Source of the DNA: CAYTTR01 sp964440805
GTDB lineage: Bacteria > Acidobacteriota > Aminicenantia > Aminicenantales > Aminicenantaceae
Length of the DNA: 64,000 bases
Assembly: GCA_964440805.1 (NCBI GenBank)
Contig: CAYTTR010000007.1
Location: forward strand, 1 to 64,000
Direction of reading: 5' to 3'
Shown here: in pieces, positions 53,172 through 62,648 of the stretch
Layout: each line of letters begins with the position of its first letter
Position numbering within the stretch: position 1 is the first letter of the stretch
Made by a program: the position numbers and the translations under genes
Notes under the pieces: model-generated
Seen by the model: the letters and a program-made list of their open reading frames with translations, nothing else
Database searches by the model: none
What the model was told of the DNA's origin: nothing

Positions 53172-54695
53172 TTAACCCAGACTGCCGATCTCTTTTTCTA
53201 CTTCTTCCAGTATTCTGCAGGAGCAGACTAATTCCATCATCCGGGTATGGTCGGGGTAGAGGGGCCGGTCTTCATCGAGATGCTCCACATGCTGTCTGAT
53301 AATCCGGTGAGCTGCCTGAACTCCCCGGCCCGGTGTAAATTCCCTGAAATCAAGAGCCTGGGCAGCGGCCATAAACTCAATTCCCAGGATACCGTGGGCA
53401 TTTTCCAATATCTGTCTGTTTTTGATGGCCGTGTTCATTCCCATGGAGACAAAATCTTCCTGGTCTGCTGCTGCCGGGATGGACTGAATGCTGGCCGGCA
53501 AGGAGAGGATTCTCTGTTCAACAATCAGGCTGTCGGCAGCGTATTGGCTGAGCATCATCCCGGACATCATTCCGGCTCCTTTGGTCAAAAAAGCGGGGAG
53601 TCCAACACTTAGGGCCGGATTAGTCAACCGGTTAAGCCTCCGTTCAGAGAGAACGCAGACCATGGTCACGGCCGCCCCGACCATATCCATGGGAAGACTG
53701 ACCGGGGTCCCCTGAAAATTAGCTCCGGTTAGAGTCAGTTTATACTGGGGAAGGAAAAGAGGATTATCGGCTGCTCCATTGAGTTCTGTTTCAACTTGTT
53801 TCCAAGCCCAGCCAACAGCATCATGGACAGCCCCGATTACCTGAGGTGATGAACGCATGGAGTAGGCATCCTGGACTTTTGTTTTTACTTTCCCCAAGAG
53901 AAGGTCACTGCCTTCTATGCACTTCATAATAGCCCGGGCCGCTCTGACTGCTCCGGGGAAGCCCCGCAGTTCATGAAGCCTGATATGGTAAGGTTTCATA
54001 TTGGCAAATAGAGCTTCCAGACTCATGGCACAGGCGATTTCAGCTTGCTTGAGCCAGCGGTTTATATCGTAAAGATGAAGGGCACTCATTGCCGTAAGAA
54101 GATTGGAACCATTGATGCATGACAGTCCGTCTCTGGCCTTTAATCCTGGAATCGGAATCCCCGCTTTTTCCATGGCTTCTTTTCCGGGCAGCCGCTGGCC
54201 CTGGAAGTAAGCCTCACCTTCTCCCAGCATTAAGAGGGCAATCTGGGACATGGGAGCCAGATCACCGCAGGCCCCGACTGAACCTTTCTGGCAAACTACC
54301 GGGGTAACTCCCTTGTTGAGCATTTCTACCAGAGTCATGGTAATTTCAGGACGGCAGCCGGAATAACCTTTAGCTTGAACATTAATCCGGCTGGCCATGG
54401 CACCCCGTACATACTCCTCCGGGGCCGGATCTCCAATGCCGGCTGCATGGTTGTAGATGAGATATCTTTGAAACTGCTTGACCTGGTCATCAGTTAGGAC
54501 AACTTCCGAAAACTCGCCTATTCCGGTATTAACTCCGTACATTATTTCTTTGGCTTCAATTTTTTCCTCAAGCATTTTCCGGCAGGTTTTTATTCTTTCT
54601 ATTGCTCCGGAGTCAAGCTCAACTTTTTCTCCATAACGGGCAATTCTGACAAGTTTGTCCACAGTAAGACCGGAACCGTTAAGTATTATGGACAT
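53172..54695 (-). CDS. Histidine/aromatic amino acid ammonia-lyase family, with Ala-Cys-Gly MIO triad
   Basis: This 507-residue MIO-family lyase has YGVNTGIGEFS near residue 54, then GSVGACGDLAP with Ala142-Cys143-Gly144. In nearly all family members the triad is Ala-Ser-Gly, numbered 142-144 in Pseudomonas HutH. The substrate-pocket motif is YNHAAG rather than the SHAAG of HutH, and the C-terminal motif is NFQGTPVSLPMD rather than NFHAEP, so histidine is not a safe substrate. It would remove ammonia from an amino acid or, if an aminomutase, shift it. Start ATG 54695 has GGGAGG upstream. No hutU/I gene is near. Confidence 0.85.
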   Translation of the reverse strand: MSIILNGSGLTVDKLVRIARYGEKVELDSGAIERIKTCRKMLEEKIEAKEIMYGVNTGIGEFSEVVLTDDQVKQFQRYLIYNHAAGIGDPAPEEYVRGAMASRINVQAKGYSGCRPEITMTLVEMLNKGVTPVVCQKGSVGACGDLAPMSQIALLMLGEGEAYFQGQRLPGKEAMEKAGIPIPGLKARDGLSCINGSNLLTAMSALHLYDINRWLKQAEIACAMSLEALFANMKPYHIRLHELRGFPGAVRAARAIMKCIEGSDLLLGKVKTKVQDAYSMRSSPQVIGAVHDAVGWAWKQVETELNGAADNPLFLPQYKLTLTGANFQGTPVSLPMDMVGAAVTMVCVLSERRLNRLTNPALSVGLPAFLTKGAGMMSGMMLSQYAADSLIVEQRILSLPASIQSIPAAADQEDFVSMGMNTAIKNRQILENAHGILGIEFMAAAQALDFREFTPGRGVQAAHRIIRQHVEHLDEDRPLYPDHTRMMELVCSCRILEEVEKEIGSLG

Positions 54696-54806
54696 AGAGC
54701 TCCTCCCTTAAGTTTAGTTTTCAGTTAAATATAACAAAGCATAATGAAGAAAGCAGTATATGAAGATAACTATAAACCGTCAAATTATTCTATAATAATT
54801 GAAGTC

Positions 54807-55685
54807 ATGGTTTTAAGGAAAAAAGCTGTTTTACTGGGGATTGTTTTTTTGCTCCTTGAAAGCAGTTTTTTTGCTGGAGATATCGGGAAAATTTGTTCCC
54901 ATAAAGAAAATCCGTTTTTTTTAAAAAATAACGGACAGGACATAGCTCGGACTTTAATAAAAAATGACACAGCGGAGACAATTTCCTACTCAATTCTATT
55001 ACTTAGCCCCGGTGAAGAGTCAAGAAAAAAGTTAATCAATCCGGGAGAAATACATTACTACCCCGGTTATTTTGCCCTGAAAATTACTTTTTCAAGAAAC
55101 AGCCGAGAACTTATTTACAGGCTTAACCCAGGGAATGTCTATGCTTTTAAGCAGGATAGACAAGGGAAGTTGGATGTTTTTGTAAGCAGTGAAGTTCGAG
55201 CTGATTATGAATCATCGGTTCCTTTTGTGACCACTCCTTCGGATATTGTCAGGGAAATGTTAAGAGTATCGGAGGTGAAACCTGAAGATATTGTTTATGA
55301 TCTCGGCAGCGGTGACGGCCGGATTATAATCACGGCAGCCCGGGAATTTGGAGCCGGAGGTATTGGAGTGGATATCGATCCGGAACTGGTTAAACTGTCC
55401 AAAAAAAGGGCTCTTCAGGCAGGCGTGAGTGATAAAGTAGAATTCAAGGTAGAGGATGTCTTTAAAACCGATATTTCAAAAGCCACTGTAGTTACTCTTT
55501 ACATGTTGTGCGAAGTCAATGAAAATCTTAGGTGTTATCTTGATGATAATCTTCAGAATGGAGGCAGGGTAGTAACCCATAATTATCCAATACCGGGTTG
55601 GGCTGCAAACTTGATTGACACTGTTTCACTTAGATCAGAAGAGGACGGAGAAGAACATATAATTTATCTTTACCAAAAATATTAA
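54807..55685 (+). CDS. SAM-dependent methyltransferase-like protein with signal peptide
   Basis: The 292 residues begin with a signal-like segment (RKKAVLLGIVFLLLESSFFAG), then a beta-rich domain of about 110 residues of unknown type. A class I methyltransferase fold follows with PEDIVYDLGSGDGRIIITAA (motif I), GVDIDPELV and VTLYMLCEVNEN. I chose ATG 54807 because it gives a clean signal sequence; ATG 54744 would put 21 polar residues in front. Export of a methyltransferase would be odd, as SAM is cytoplasmic, so the segment could be an anchor with the domain inside. Substrate unknown. Confidence 0.7.
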   Translation: MVLRKKAVLLGIVFLLLESSFFAGDIGKICSHKENPFFLKNNGQDIARTLIKNDTAETISYSILLLSPGEESRKKLINPGEIHYYPGYFALKITFSRNSRELIYRLNPGNVYAFKQDRQGKLDVFVSSEVRADYESSVPFVTTPSDIVREMLRVSEVKPEDIVYDLGSGDGRIIITAAREFGAGGIGVDIDPELVKLSKKRALQAGVSDKVEFKVEDVFKTDISKATVVTLYMLCEVNENLRCYLDDNLQNGGRVVTHNYPIPGWAANLIDTVSLRSEEDGEEHIIYLYQKY

Positions 55686-55728
55686 GTTTTTAAAGCAGAA
55701 TGTTTCCTTTTAAGGAGAGAATATTGTC

Positions 55729-57342
55729 TCAATCAGTAAAAGATTCCAGGCGAGAGGAGAACTTAGATTTTCTTAATTTTCTGATGGCTTTGGCTTCGAT
55801 CTGCCTTATTCTTTCTCTGGTAACATTAAAACGCTGTCCCACTTCTTCCAAAGTATGTTCATTACCGTTTTCTAAGCCGAATCTCATTTTTAGAACTTCT
55901 GCTTCTCTTTCAGTAAGGCTGTCCAGAGCCTCTTCAATTTGTTCCTTCAAATTAATATGGACCACAGTATCCTGGGGCAAAGGAGCTTTTGTGTCCTGAA
56001 TGAAGTCTCCCAGGAAACTATCTTCTTCTTCATTGAGGGGAGTATCTAAAGAAACAGACATCTGGGAGATTTTCATGATTTCTCTTACCTTGTGGACAGG
56101 AAGCTTCATTTTTTTGGAGATTTCTTCACAGGTAGGCTCTCTTCCTTTTTCTCTGACTAAATTATAAGCTGTTTTCCTTAGCTTGTTGATTGTTTCGATC
56201 ATGTGAACAGGAATACGGATGGTTCGAGCCTGGTCGGCAATAGCCCGGGTAATAGCCTGTTTAATCCACCAAGTGGCGTAAGTTGAGAATTTATATCCCT
56301 TCCGGTAGTCAAATTTTTCAACTGCCCTCATTAAACCGATGTTGCCTTCCTGAACCAGGTCAAGAAACTTAACTCCTCGGCTGGTGAACTTTTTTGCCAC
56401 AGAGATAACAAGTCTCAGATTGGCTTCCACCAGCTCCTTTTTTGCCTGGTCGATTAGTTTTTGTCCTATGGCTATGTCGCGGAGAACCTTTCTGAAAGTC
56501 TCTGGATCAAGCCCGATTTCGCGATGAATGGATTTTAATTCATTGTTGATTTGCTTCAGTTGCTTGTTGATATTTGCTTTTTCTTTTTTATCTGCTTTAT
56601 CCAGTATTACTTTTCCTTCCTCCAGTTTTTCTTCAAAGAGGTTCATGGTTTTCAATTTTTCAAACAAATCAAAGATTACTCTCTGCCAGAATTGAGGTCT
56701 GAAGTCGAGCTCTCTTACTGCCCGCATGATAATTACAATCTGGCGTCTCCTGTTGAAGGAGGATTTTTTAGTGGCTTGAGCAAAGTCCAGATGGGAACTC
56801 AGATTCTTGATGCGGGCGATTTTATGGAGATAATAATCTTTTTTTTCCTCAATATTTCGGGTTTCTTCATCTCCCTGTTCAAAATATTCCTGGATCTTCT
56901 GGGGATCGGACTTTATAATCTCTTTCAGAGCAAGAATGCAATCCAAAGCTATTTTTGTCTTGGATAAAGAATTTGTTATTAATCTTTTTCCTCTTTCGAT
57001 CTGTTTCGCCAGAACCACCTCGCCTTCTCTGGAAAGAAGGCCGATATTACCCATTTCCTTGAAGTAGAGTTTGACTGGATCAGTGGTTCTTTCCAAACCT
57101 TCGTGGGTGTAATCCAGTTCTTCTTTTTTTCTTCCAGGTCCTTCTACTCCCATGGCTTCAAAATCGGGCAGAAATTCATCAGCACATTCTTCGGCGAAAA
57201 GCTTGCCTACCAGGGATTTAGGAATATCTTCAAGATCAAGATAACCTCCGTTTACTCCCTCAGAAATGAGTTCATAGATATATCCCTTTCTTTTCCGGGA
57301 TCTCCATTCCTGGTTGTTTTTTGTTGTTTTTTGTAAACGCAT
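55729..57342 (-). CDS. rpoD: Primary RNA polymerase sigma factor
   Basis: The 537 residues have a short region 1.1 (~15-70), region 1.2 with DPVKLYFKEMGNIGLLSREG and the non-conserved domain. Region 2 follows with DLVQEGNIGLMRAVEKFDYR, KFSTYATWWIKQAI and TIRIPVHM; region 3, and region 4 with RERIRQIEAKAIRKLR. This is the housekeeping sigma-70, which recognises TTGACA/TATAAT-type promoters like those noted here. It stands alone here, without dnaG or rpsU. ATG 57342 has only a weak AGAG before it. Confidence 0.95.
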   Translation of the reverse strand: MRLQKTTKNNQEWRSRKRKGYIYELISEGVNGGYLDLEDIPKSLVGKLFAEECADEFLPDFEAMGVEGPGRKKEELDYTHEGLERTTDPVKLYFKEMGNIGLLSREGEVVLAKQIERGKRLITNSLSKTKIALDCILALKEIIKSDPQKIQEYFEQGDEETRNIEEKKDYYLHKIARIKNLSSHLDFAQATKKSSFNRRRQIVIIMRAVRELDFRPQFWQRVIFDLFEKLKTMNLFEEKLEEGKVILDKADKKEKANINKQLKQINNELKSIHREIGLDPETFRKVLRDIAIGQKLIDQAKKELVEANLRLVISVAKKFTSRGVKFLDLVQEGNIGLMRAVEKFDYRKGYKFSTYATWWIKQAITRAIADQARTIRIPVHMIETINKLRKTAYNLVREKGREPTCEEISKKMKLPVHKVREIMKISQMSVSLDTPLNEEEDSFLGDFIQDTKAPLPQDTVVHINLKEQIEEALDSLTEREAEVLKMRFGLENGNEHTLEEVGQRFNVTRERIRQIEAKAIRKLRKSKFSSRLESFTD

Positions 57343-57476
57343 CTCTATTAATTAAAACTATTTAGGTTTAAAAATAGTTGCAGATTTTTATTATAAAAAT
57401 ATAGCTTTTTTTATTCTAACATAAAAAAATTAAAAACAAAATTTTTTTTTGCAATGCATAAGCTTTTCTGTTTCCG

Positions 57477-58985
57477 TTACTGAGTTTTTTTCTTTTTTTC
57501 CGGGAAAAACTTGGACAACACTTCTTTTTCCGGCGGTTTAGTGAAGAAGGAAATAATTACCAGGCTTAACAGAGCTACACCAAGAGCAGGATAAATTATA
57601 GGAATACCAAACGGATCTCCGTTGGGATCGCCCACGGGAACCATGATAGAAGGCCAGATATAGCCTGATAACTTAAGAAAGACAGTAATTATTGTTCCCG
57701 AGACTATTGAAACCAGTCCGGCAACCCTGGTGACTCTTTTAGATGCCAGGGCTCCAATAAGGGCGGGAGTAATAGCTGCTCCATAGATGGTATAAGCAAA
57801 ATAAGCGCTTTCCAGGACTGAAGCCATTCTGGTAGCCATAATGTAAGCCAAAATTCCCAGGACTATTATCAAGCCTTTCTGCAGAATGACTTTTTTTCTT
57901 TCCTGAGCTTGGGTTTTTTCTGTTTCTTTTCTGATATAACGTACGTAAATATCCCTGATCATTGTTGTGGTCGGGGAAAGCAGGTAATTCATTCCGGTTG
58001 AAATCACTACGGCAGTGGCTGCACCCAGAAGAAGAACCCCAACCGGAAGAGGAATCATTCTTTTGGCTGCCTGAATGATTACTTCGGCAGCATCCATGGT
58101 GCCGCTTTGTATTTCAGGCCAGAAGTGGGCTGCAGCAAAAACTGCGATTACGATGGCTACGGTTTCCACAATAATAGTTCCAAAAACCCATAATCCGGCT
58201 GCTTTCCGGGCCTCCTTGGGGGATCTGGCAGCATAAAATTTCTGGTACATGCTCTGGACTCCCAGGAGCAGGAGCAAGGTGGATAAGCCTATGGCCGGTA
58301 TTTTTAAATATGGATTTCCCCCGAATTCCGAGCTAAATACATGGAAATGCGACTCAGGCAGAATTGTTTTTAGGGTGCTCCATCCTCCGGCTGCCCACAT
58401 TACCAAGGGGGTAGAAAGAATGGTTGATGTAAGAATGATAATACCGTTGGGAAGGTCGGTATTGGCAACAGCAATCATTCCCCCTATAGCGGTGAAAAGT
58501 GTTACAAAAAGGAAAGCCATGAAAGTTCCCTGCTCCTGAGATATTTTTCCATCAGAGATGGCATTAAGAATATAACCACCAGCCTTGAATTGATAGCTGA
58601 CGATCACCGTAAAGCTTATAATAATGGCAATAGCTCCTACTATTCGGGCCAGGCTTCCATAGCGAACTTCGAGGATGTCTCCAACTGTGTATTGACCGAA
58701 TGTCCTTATTTTAAAGGCCAGAAAATATATGATAATAATTCCTATCCAGGCTCCAGCTGGAAGCCACAGAGAACTCCAGCCAGCTTTAACTGCAAATTCA
58801 GCGCCGGCAATAAAAGTTCCACTTCCAATCCAGGTACAGATAAGAGTGAATACCATTTTGTAGATGGGGATACTTCTGCCGGCTAGCATCATGTCGTCAC
58901 TATCTTTTACTTGCCTGGATTTCCAGAAGTTCATTATGGTTAAAGCGACTAAGTAACAGAGGATAATGATAATGTAAGTATTCAT
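57477..58985 (-). CDS. Sodium:solute symporter (SSS family)
   Basis: This 502-residue membrane protein has about 13 hydrophobic helices. The N-terminal SSS pattern is visible: DDMMLAGRSIPIYKM, FTLICTWIGSGTFIAGAEFA, and SYQFKAGGYILNAI. A C-terminal basic tail (EKKKKTQ) is cytosolic. It imports a solute with Na+; the substrate (for example an amino acid, sugar or short acid) cannot be told. ATG 58985 has AGGAGA upstream. It follows no operon partner. Confidence 0.85.
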   Translation of the reverse strand: MNTYIIIILCYLVALTIMNFWKSRQVKDSDDMMLAGRSIPIYKMVFTLICTWIGSGTFIAGAEFAVKAGWSSLWLPAGAWIGIIIIYFLAFKIRTFGQYTVGDILEVRYGSLARIVGAIAIIISFTVIVSYQFKAGGYILNAISDGKISQEQGTFMAFLFVTLFTAIGGMIAVANTDLPNGIIILTSTILSTPLVMWAAGGWSTLKTILPESHFHVFSSEFGGNPYLKIPAIGLSTLLLLLGVQSMYQKFYAARSPKEARKAAGLWVFGTIIVETVAIVIAVFAAAHFWPEIQSGTMDAAEVIIQAAKRMIPLPVGVLLLGAATAVVISTGMNYLLSPTTTMIRDIYVRYIRKETEKTQAQERKKVILQKGLIIVLGILAYIMATRMASVLESAYFAYTIYGAAITPALIGALASKRVTRVAGLVSIVSGTIITVFLKLSGYIWPSIMVPVGDPNGDPFGIPIIYPALGVALLSLVIISFFTKPPEKEVLSKFFPEKKKKTQ

Positions 58986-59452
58986 TGCACTCTCCTTCTA
59001 TTAAATAATAAAGAATTATCCTTTTATTCTTTTGTATTTATTTTTTAAGAAGAAAGCAATCATTTTTTTATATAAAAACAACAAAAATTTTAACTGGATT
59101 TAAATTTTAAGTACTTTCCCCGCCGAGCCAGAAGTTAAATCAAGAATATTCTATAAAGTAAAATCTAAAATTTCAAATATCAAGTAAATCTTTTTGATTA
59201 TCTTCCATTTATTTCAAGTATACCCTCTCAGCCAGTGGTTTTATCCAAAAAATATGGAAGAGAAACATTTTTTATCATCTTAATTTGGAAAAAAATAATG
59301 AAAAAGATAGTTCTATTGGATATAATTGTCTTAGCTTGACAGGCAGATATGTTCATCTTAAAATTAGATGTCTATAAAAACGATAGAAAATATGTAGATT
59401 GGAGATGGTTTATTATTCTAAAATGGCAGTAAAAAAATAGAGGGGAGTTTTC
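58986..59452. other. AT-rich divergent intergenic region
   Basis: No gene is seen between the symporter and sdhC. The sdh promoter lies near the right end (59336-59364). Confidence 0.4.
59336..59364 (+). promoter_or_regulatory. Sigma-70-type promoter for the sdh-qcr operon
   Basis: TTGACA at 59336-59341, a 17-base spacer and TAAAAT at 59359-59364, about 90 bases upstream of the sdhC ATG. Confidence 0.6.
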
Positions 59453-59761
59453 ATGTTTGTCTGGATATTTCACAGGATTTCGGGGCTGCTTTTAATTGTT
59501 CTCCTGACCATTAAATTCTTGACTTCATTTTTCTTAATGACTAAGGGACAAAAACCTGACTGGGCTCTTGTCCTTCATACCAATCCTCTTTCCGATACCC
59601 TGCTTATCATAAGTGGTGTTTTCCATGCCTTTTATGGTCTGAGAACAATCATCCTTGATATGGGAATTCGTAGGGAAAAAACTTTATTCTGGATTTTCAC
59701 TTTCCTGGCCGGGCTGGCAAGTGTTCTGTTGCTTTTGCTCTACTTCACCCGGGATTATTGA
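59453..59761 (+). CDS. sdhC: Succinate dehydrogenase/fumarate reductase cytochrome b subunit (SdhC-like)
   Basis: The 102 residues form three membrane helices. HRISG near the N-terminus (the quinone-site motif) and FHAFYGLRTIILD (heme-axial His and Arg) are as in SdhC. It anchors SdhAB and passes electrons to a quinone. No separate SdhD is encoded, so this small subunit would have to dimerise or suffice alone. Its stop is one base before the sdhA ATG. It follows a GGGGAG site. Confidence 0.85.
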   Translation: MFVWIFHRISGLLLIVLLTIKFLTSFFLMTKGQKPDWALVLHTNPLSDTLLIISGVFHAFYGLRTIILDMGIRREKTLFWIFTFLAGLASVLLLLLYFTRDY

Positions 59762-59762
59762 G

Positions 59763-61460
59763 ATGCTTTCTCATGATGTGCTCATTGTTGGAGGTGGACT
59801 GGCAGGCCTGTCAGCAGTTCTGAATATCAGCCCCTCGCTTGATGTAGCGGTTGTTTCCAAGGTTCATCCTCTTCGTTCTCATTCAGTAGCGGCCCAGGGT
59901 GGAATAAATGCAGCCCTGGGAAATCATCCTCAAGGACATGATGACAGTTGGGAAAAACATGCCTTTGATACCATCAAAGGAAGTGATTATTTAGCTGACC
60001 AGACTGCAGCCGAAATTATGTGCCAGAGAGCTGCCTCTGTTTTATATGAGCTGGAACATCTTGGTGTGCCCTTCAGCCGTTTTCCCGGAGGTGTTATTGC
60101 CCAGAGGCCATTTGGAGGGGCCGGCTTTCCCAGAACCTGCTATGCCGCTGACAAAACCGGTCTTGTTTTGCTCCATACATTGTACGAACAATCGCTAAGA
60201 AAGAATGTCAAATTTTATTCAGAATGGCTGGTTACAGAATTAGTGGTCAAGGATGGCCGGTGTTACGGAGTAGTGGTTTTTGATATGAAAAGCGGAAGCA
60301 TACTTCCGGTAAAGGCGCGGGCAGTAGTTTTTGCTACCGGAGGATACGGACGTGTCTACCTTAAGTCCACTAATGCTTTAATTAATTTTGGGAGCGGCAT
60401 AGGCATGGCCTATAGAGCAAAAATTCCCTTGAAGGACATGGAATTTGTTCAGTTTCATCCCACTTCCCTGTTTGGAAAAAACATTCTTATTACAGAGGGA
60501 GCCAGGGGAGAAGGGGGTTACCTTCTTAACAAAAAGGGAAAACGGTTCATGGCTGATTATGCCCCTTCTTCCATGGAGCTGGCTCCGCGGGATATTGTAG
60601 CCCAGGCTATTCAGACAGAGATAGACAAGGGCAACGGCTTTGAAGGGCAATATGTTCACCTCGATCTCCGGCACCTGGGGAAAGAGAAGATACTCAAAAG
60701 GCTACCTGGTATTCGCGAAATATGTATTTATTTCGGAGGATTTGATCCGGTGGACACACCTATTCCCATTCAACCAGCCCAGCATTATTCCATGGGTGGA
60801 ATCGATGTGAGTGAGAATTGTGCTTCTCCTGTTGAAGGCTTTTATGCCGCCGGAGAATGTGCTTGTGTCAGTGTCCATGGCGCCAACCGGCTGGGAGGAA
60901 ATTCCCTGCTGGAAGCAGTGGTGTTTGGCAAAGTGGCTGGAGAGTCGGTCTCGGATTATGTCGAAGGGAGTTATGAAGACGAAGAAGGTGAAAAAACGAT
61001 CCAGAAAAAAGCTGTTTGGCTTAGCAGAAAAGTGGATATGCTTATGAAAAAGAGGAGCGGTGAAAATGTTTACCACTTGTTACGGCAGTTGAAAGACTTG
61101 ATGAGTGAAAAAGTTTGTATATTCCGCAATGAAAAAACCTTGAAAGAAGCGCTAACTGAAATCCATCAGCTCCGGGAAAAGTACAGGCAGGTTTATATTT
61201 GCAGCGACTGCCTGACTTACTGCCAGGAGGTTATTACTTTGATTGAATTCGAATCCATGTTGGATATCTCTGAGGTGATAACACTTGGTGCCTTGAAGCG
61301 CCAGGAAACTCGTGGTTCTCACTGCCGGGTGGATTATCCCAAAAGAGATGATCAGAACTGGCTTAAACATACTCTCATGACAGACAGAGAAGGCAAGCCG
61401 CAGGAAAGTTACAAAGAAGTAATTGTTACCCGCTATAAACCCAGAGAAAGAAAGTACTGA
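59763..61460 (+). CDS. sdhA: Succinate dehydrogenase/fumarate reductase flavoprotein subunit
   Basis: The 565 residues have an FAD-binding N-terminus DVLIVGGGLAGLSAV and the covalent-FAD His40 in RSHSVAAQGGI. The capping domain has HPTSLFGKNILITEGARGEG and QHYSMGG, and the catalytic Arg is near NRLGGNSLLEAVVFG. It interconverts succinate and fumarate. I start at ATG 59763, one base after the sdhC stop; the longer frame upstream would overlap sdhC. The stop overlaps the sdhB ATG by one base. Confidence 0.93.
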   Translation: MLSHDVLIVGGGLAGLSAVLNISPSLDVAVVSKVHPLRSHSVAAQGGINAALGNHPQGHDDSWEKHAFDTIKGSDYLADQTAAEIMCQRAASVLYELEHLGVPFSRFPGGVIAQRPFGGAGFPRTCYAADKTGLVLLHTLYEQSLRKNVKFYSEWLVTELVVKDGRCYGVVVFDMKSGSILPVKARAVVFATGGYGRVYLKSTNALINFGSGIGMAYRAKIPLKDMEFVQFHPTSLFGKNILITEGARGEGGYLLNKKGKRFMADYAPSSMELAPRDIVAQAIQTEIDKGNGFEGQYVHLDLRHLGKEKILKRLPGIREICIYFGGFDPVDTPIPIQPAQHYSMGGIDVSENCASPVEGFYAAGECACVSVHGANRLGGNSLLEAVVFGKVAGESVSDYVEGSYEDEEGEKTIQKKAVWLSRKVDMLMKKRSGENVYHLLRQLKDLMSEKVCIFRNEKTLKEALTEIHQLREKYRQVYICSDCLTYCQEVITLIEFESMLDISEVITLGALKRQETRGSHCRVDYPKRDDQNWLKHTLMTDREGKPQESYKEVIVTRYKPRERKY

Positions 61461-62191
61461 TGATTTTTAGGTTTCATGTGTTCAGGTACAATCCGAAGAG
61501 GGACCGGCATCCTCGCTTTCAGATTTTTAATCATGAGGCCAGACTGGAAGATTCGGTCCTGGAAGCATTGATGTCTATCCGGGACCATCAGGACTCATCC
61601 CTTTCCCTGCGCTATAGCTGCCGAGCTGCAGTTTGCGGCTCTTGCGGAATGGTAATCAACGGCCGGATTACTCTGGCCTGCCGGACAACTCTCGAATCCT
61701 TGAAAACAAATGAGATCACCGTGGAACCTCTCCCGAATCTTGAAGTCCAGAAAGATTTGATGGTAGATATGGAGCCATTCTGGGAAGCCTTGAAATATGT
61801 TGAGCCATATCTTTTTTCCAGAAAAAAAAGACCGGAAAAAGGATACCGGATAGAGGAAGAAGAGATGGAGAAGATCTATCAGTTCATAAACTGTATTATG
61901 TGCGGTTGTTGTTATAGTTCCTGTCCAGTGGTTACCCGGGATGATAGGTACATAGGTCCTGCCTCCTTAGCTAAATTGTTTCGCTTTATCAGGGATACCC
62001 GGGATATCCGGCCTTTTTCCCGATGGTCAAAAATAGACCGTCCTGAAGGCGTTTGGAGCTGTGACACTGTGTTCCGTTGTAATGAGGTCTGCCCAAAGGA
62101 AGTTAGGCCGGCCGATGGAATTCAGGCTCTGCGAAGAAAATTGATAACTGAAAAAATAAAAGAATTATTCAGGAAAAGTAATGAAGATTAA
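61460..62191 (+). CDS. sdhB: Succinate dehydrogenase/fumarate reductase iron-sulfur subunit
   Basis: The 243 residues begin with a [2Fe-2S] ferredoxin domain: CRAAVCGSCGMVING and a later Cys in ITLAC. The helical domain has CIMCGCCYSSCPV for the [4Fe-4S] and CNEVCPK for the [3Fe-4S]. It carries electrons from FAD to the quinone site. It overlaps sdhA by one base and the Rieske gene by 11, so all are translated together. Confidence 0.93.
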   Translation: MIFRFHVFRYNPKRDRHPRFQIFNHEARLEDSVLEALMSIRDHQDSSLSLRYSCRAAVCGSCGMVINGRITLACRTTLESLKTNEITVEPLPNLEVQKDLMVDMEPFWEALKYVEPYLFSRKKRPEKGYRIEEEEMEKIYQFINCIMCGCCYSSCPVVTRDDRYIGPASLAKLFRFIRDTRDIRPFSRWSKIDRPEGVWSCDTVFRCNEVCPKEVRPADGIQALRRKLITEKIKELFRKSNED

Positions 62192-62648
62192 ACATTCTCT
62201 TTTCACCAGACGGCGTTTTTTGAACAGCTTGATTGGTGGCTGGGCGGCTGCCTTAGCGGCATCTTTTCTTCAACCGTTGCTGAAATTCGTTTTTCCTCCT
62301 TATAAGGAGCCAGATGAAGTTAGTTTGCCTTTAGCTGATTACCAGCTTCTCGAACCTAATTCATTTAAGAACTTTGCCTGGGGAAGCAAACCGGGAATTC
62401 TTCGCCGGAAGGAGGATGGAACATTTTCAGCCTTTGTAGGAGTCTGCACACATCTGGATTGCAATGTTACCTATCTCCCAGAGCAAAGAAAGTTCTACTG
62501 TGCCTGCCATGATGGCTGGTATGATGAAAGCGGCAGAAATATTCAGGGTCCTCCTCCTAAGCCCCTCCGTACCTTGCAGGTGGTTATTGAAGAAGAATTT
62601 ATTCTAATCAAAAAAGAAGCAGCCAAGGGAAGTTCAAGTGGCAATTAA
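62181..62648 (+). CDS. qcrA: Rieske iron-sulfur protein
   Basis: The 155 residues have a twin-arginine signal/anchor TRRRFLNSLIGG. The Rieske boxes are CTHLDC and CACHDGWYDESG. The second box is usually CPCHGSxYD; here Gly and Ser are replaced by Asp and Gly, while the Tyr is kept. Loss of that Ser lowers the cluster potential in known mutants, which would suit a menaquinol oxidant (inference). It is part of a bc-type quinol oxidase module with cytochrome b next, in the same operon as SDH. Confidence 0.9.
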   Translation: MKIKHSLFTRRRFLNSLIGGWAAALAASFLQPLLKFVFPPYKEPDEVSLPLADYQLLEPNSFKNFAWGSKPGILRRKEDGTFSAFVGVCTHLDCNVTYLPEQRKFYCACHDGWYDESGRNIQGPPPKPLRTLQVVIEEEFILIKKEAAKGSSSGN

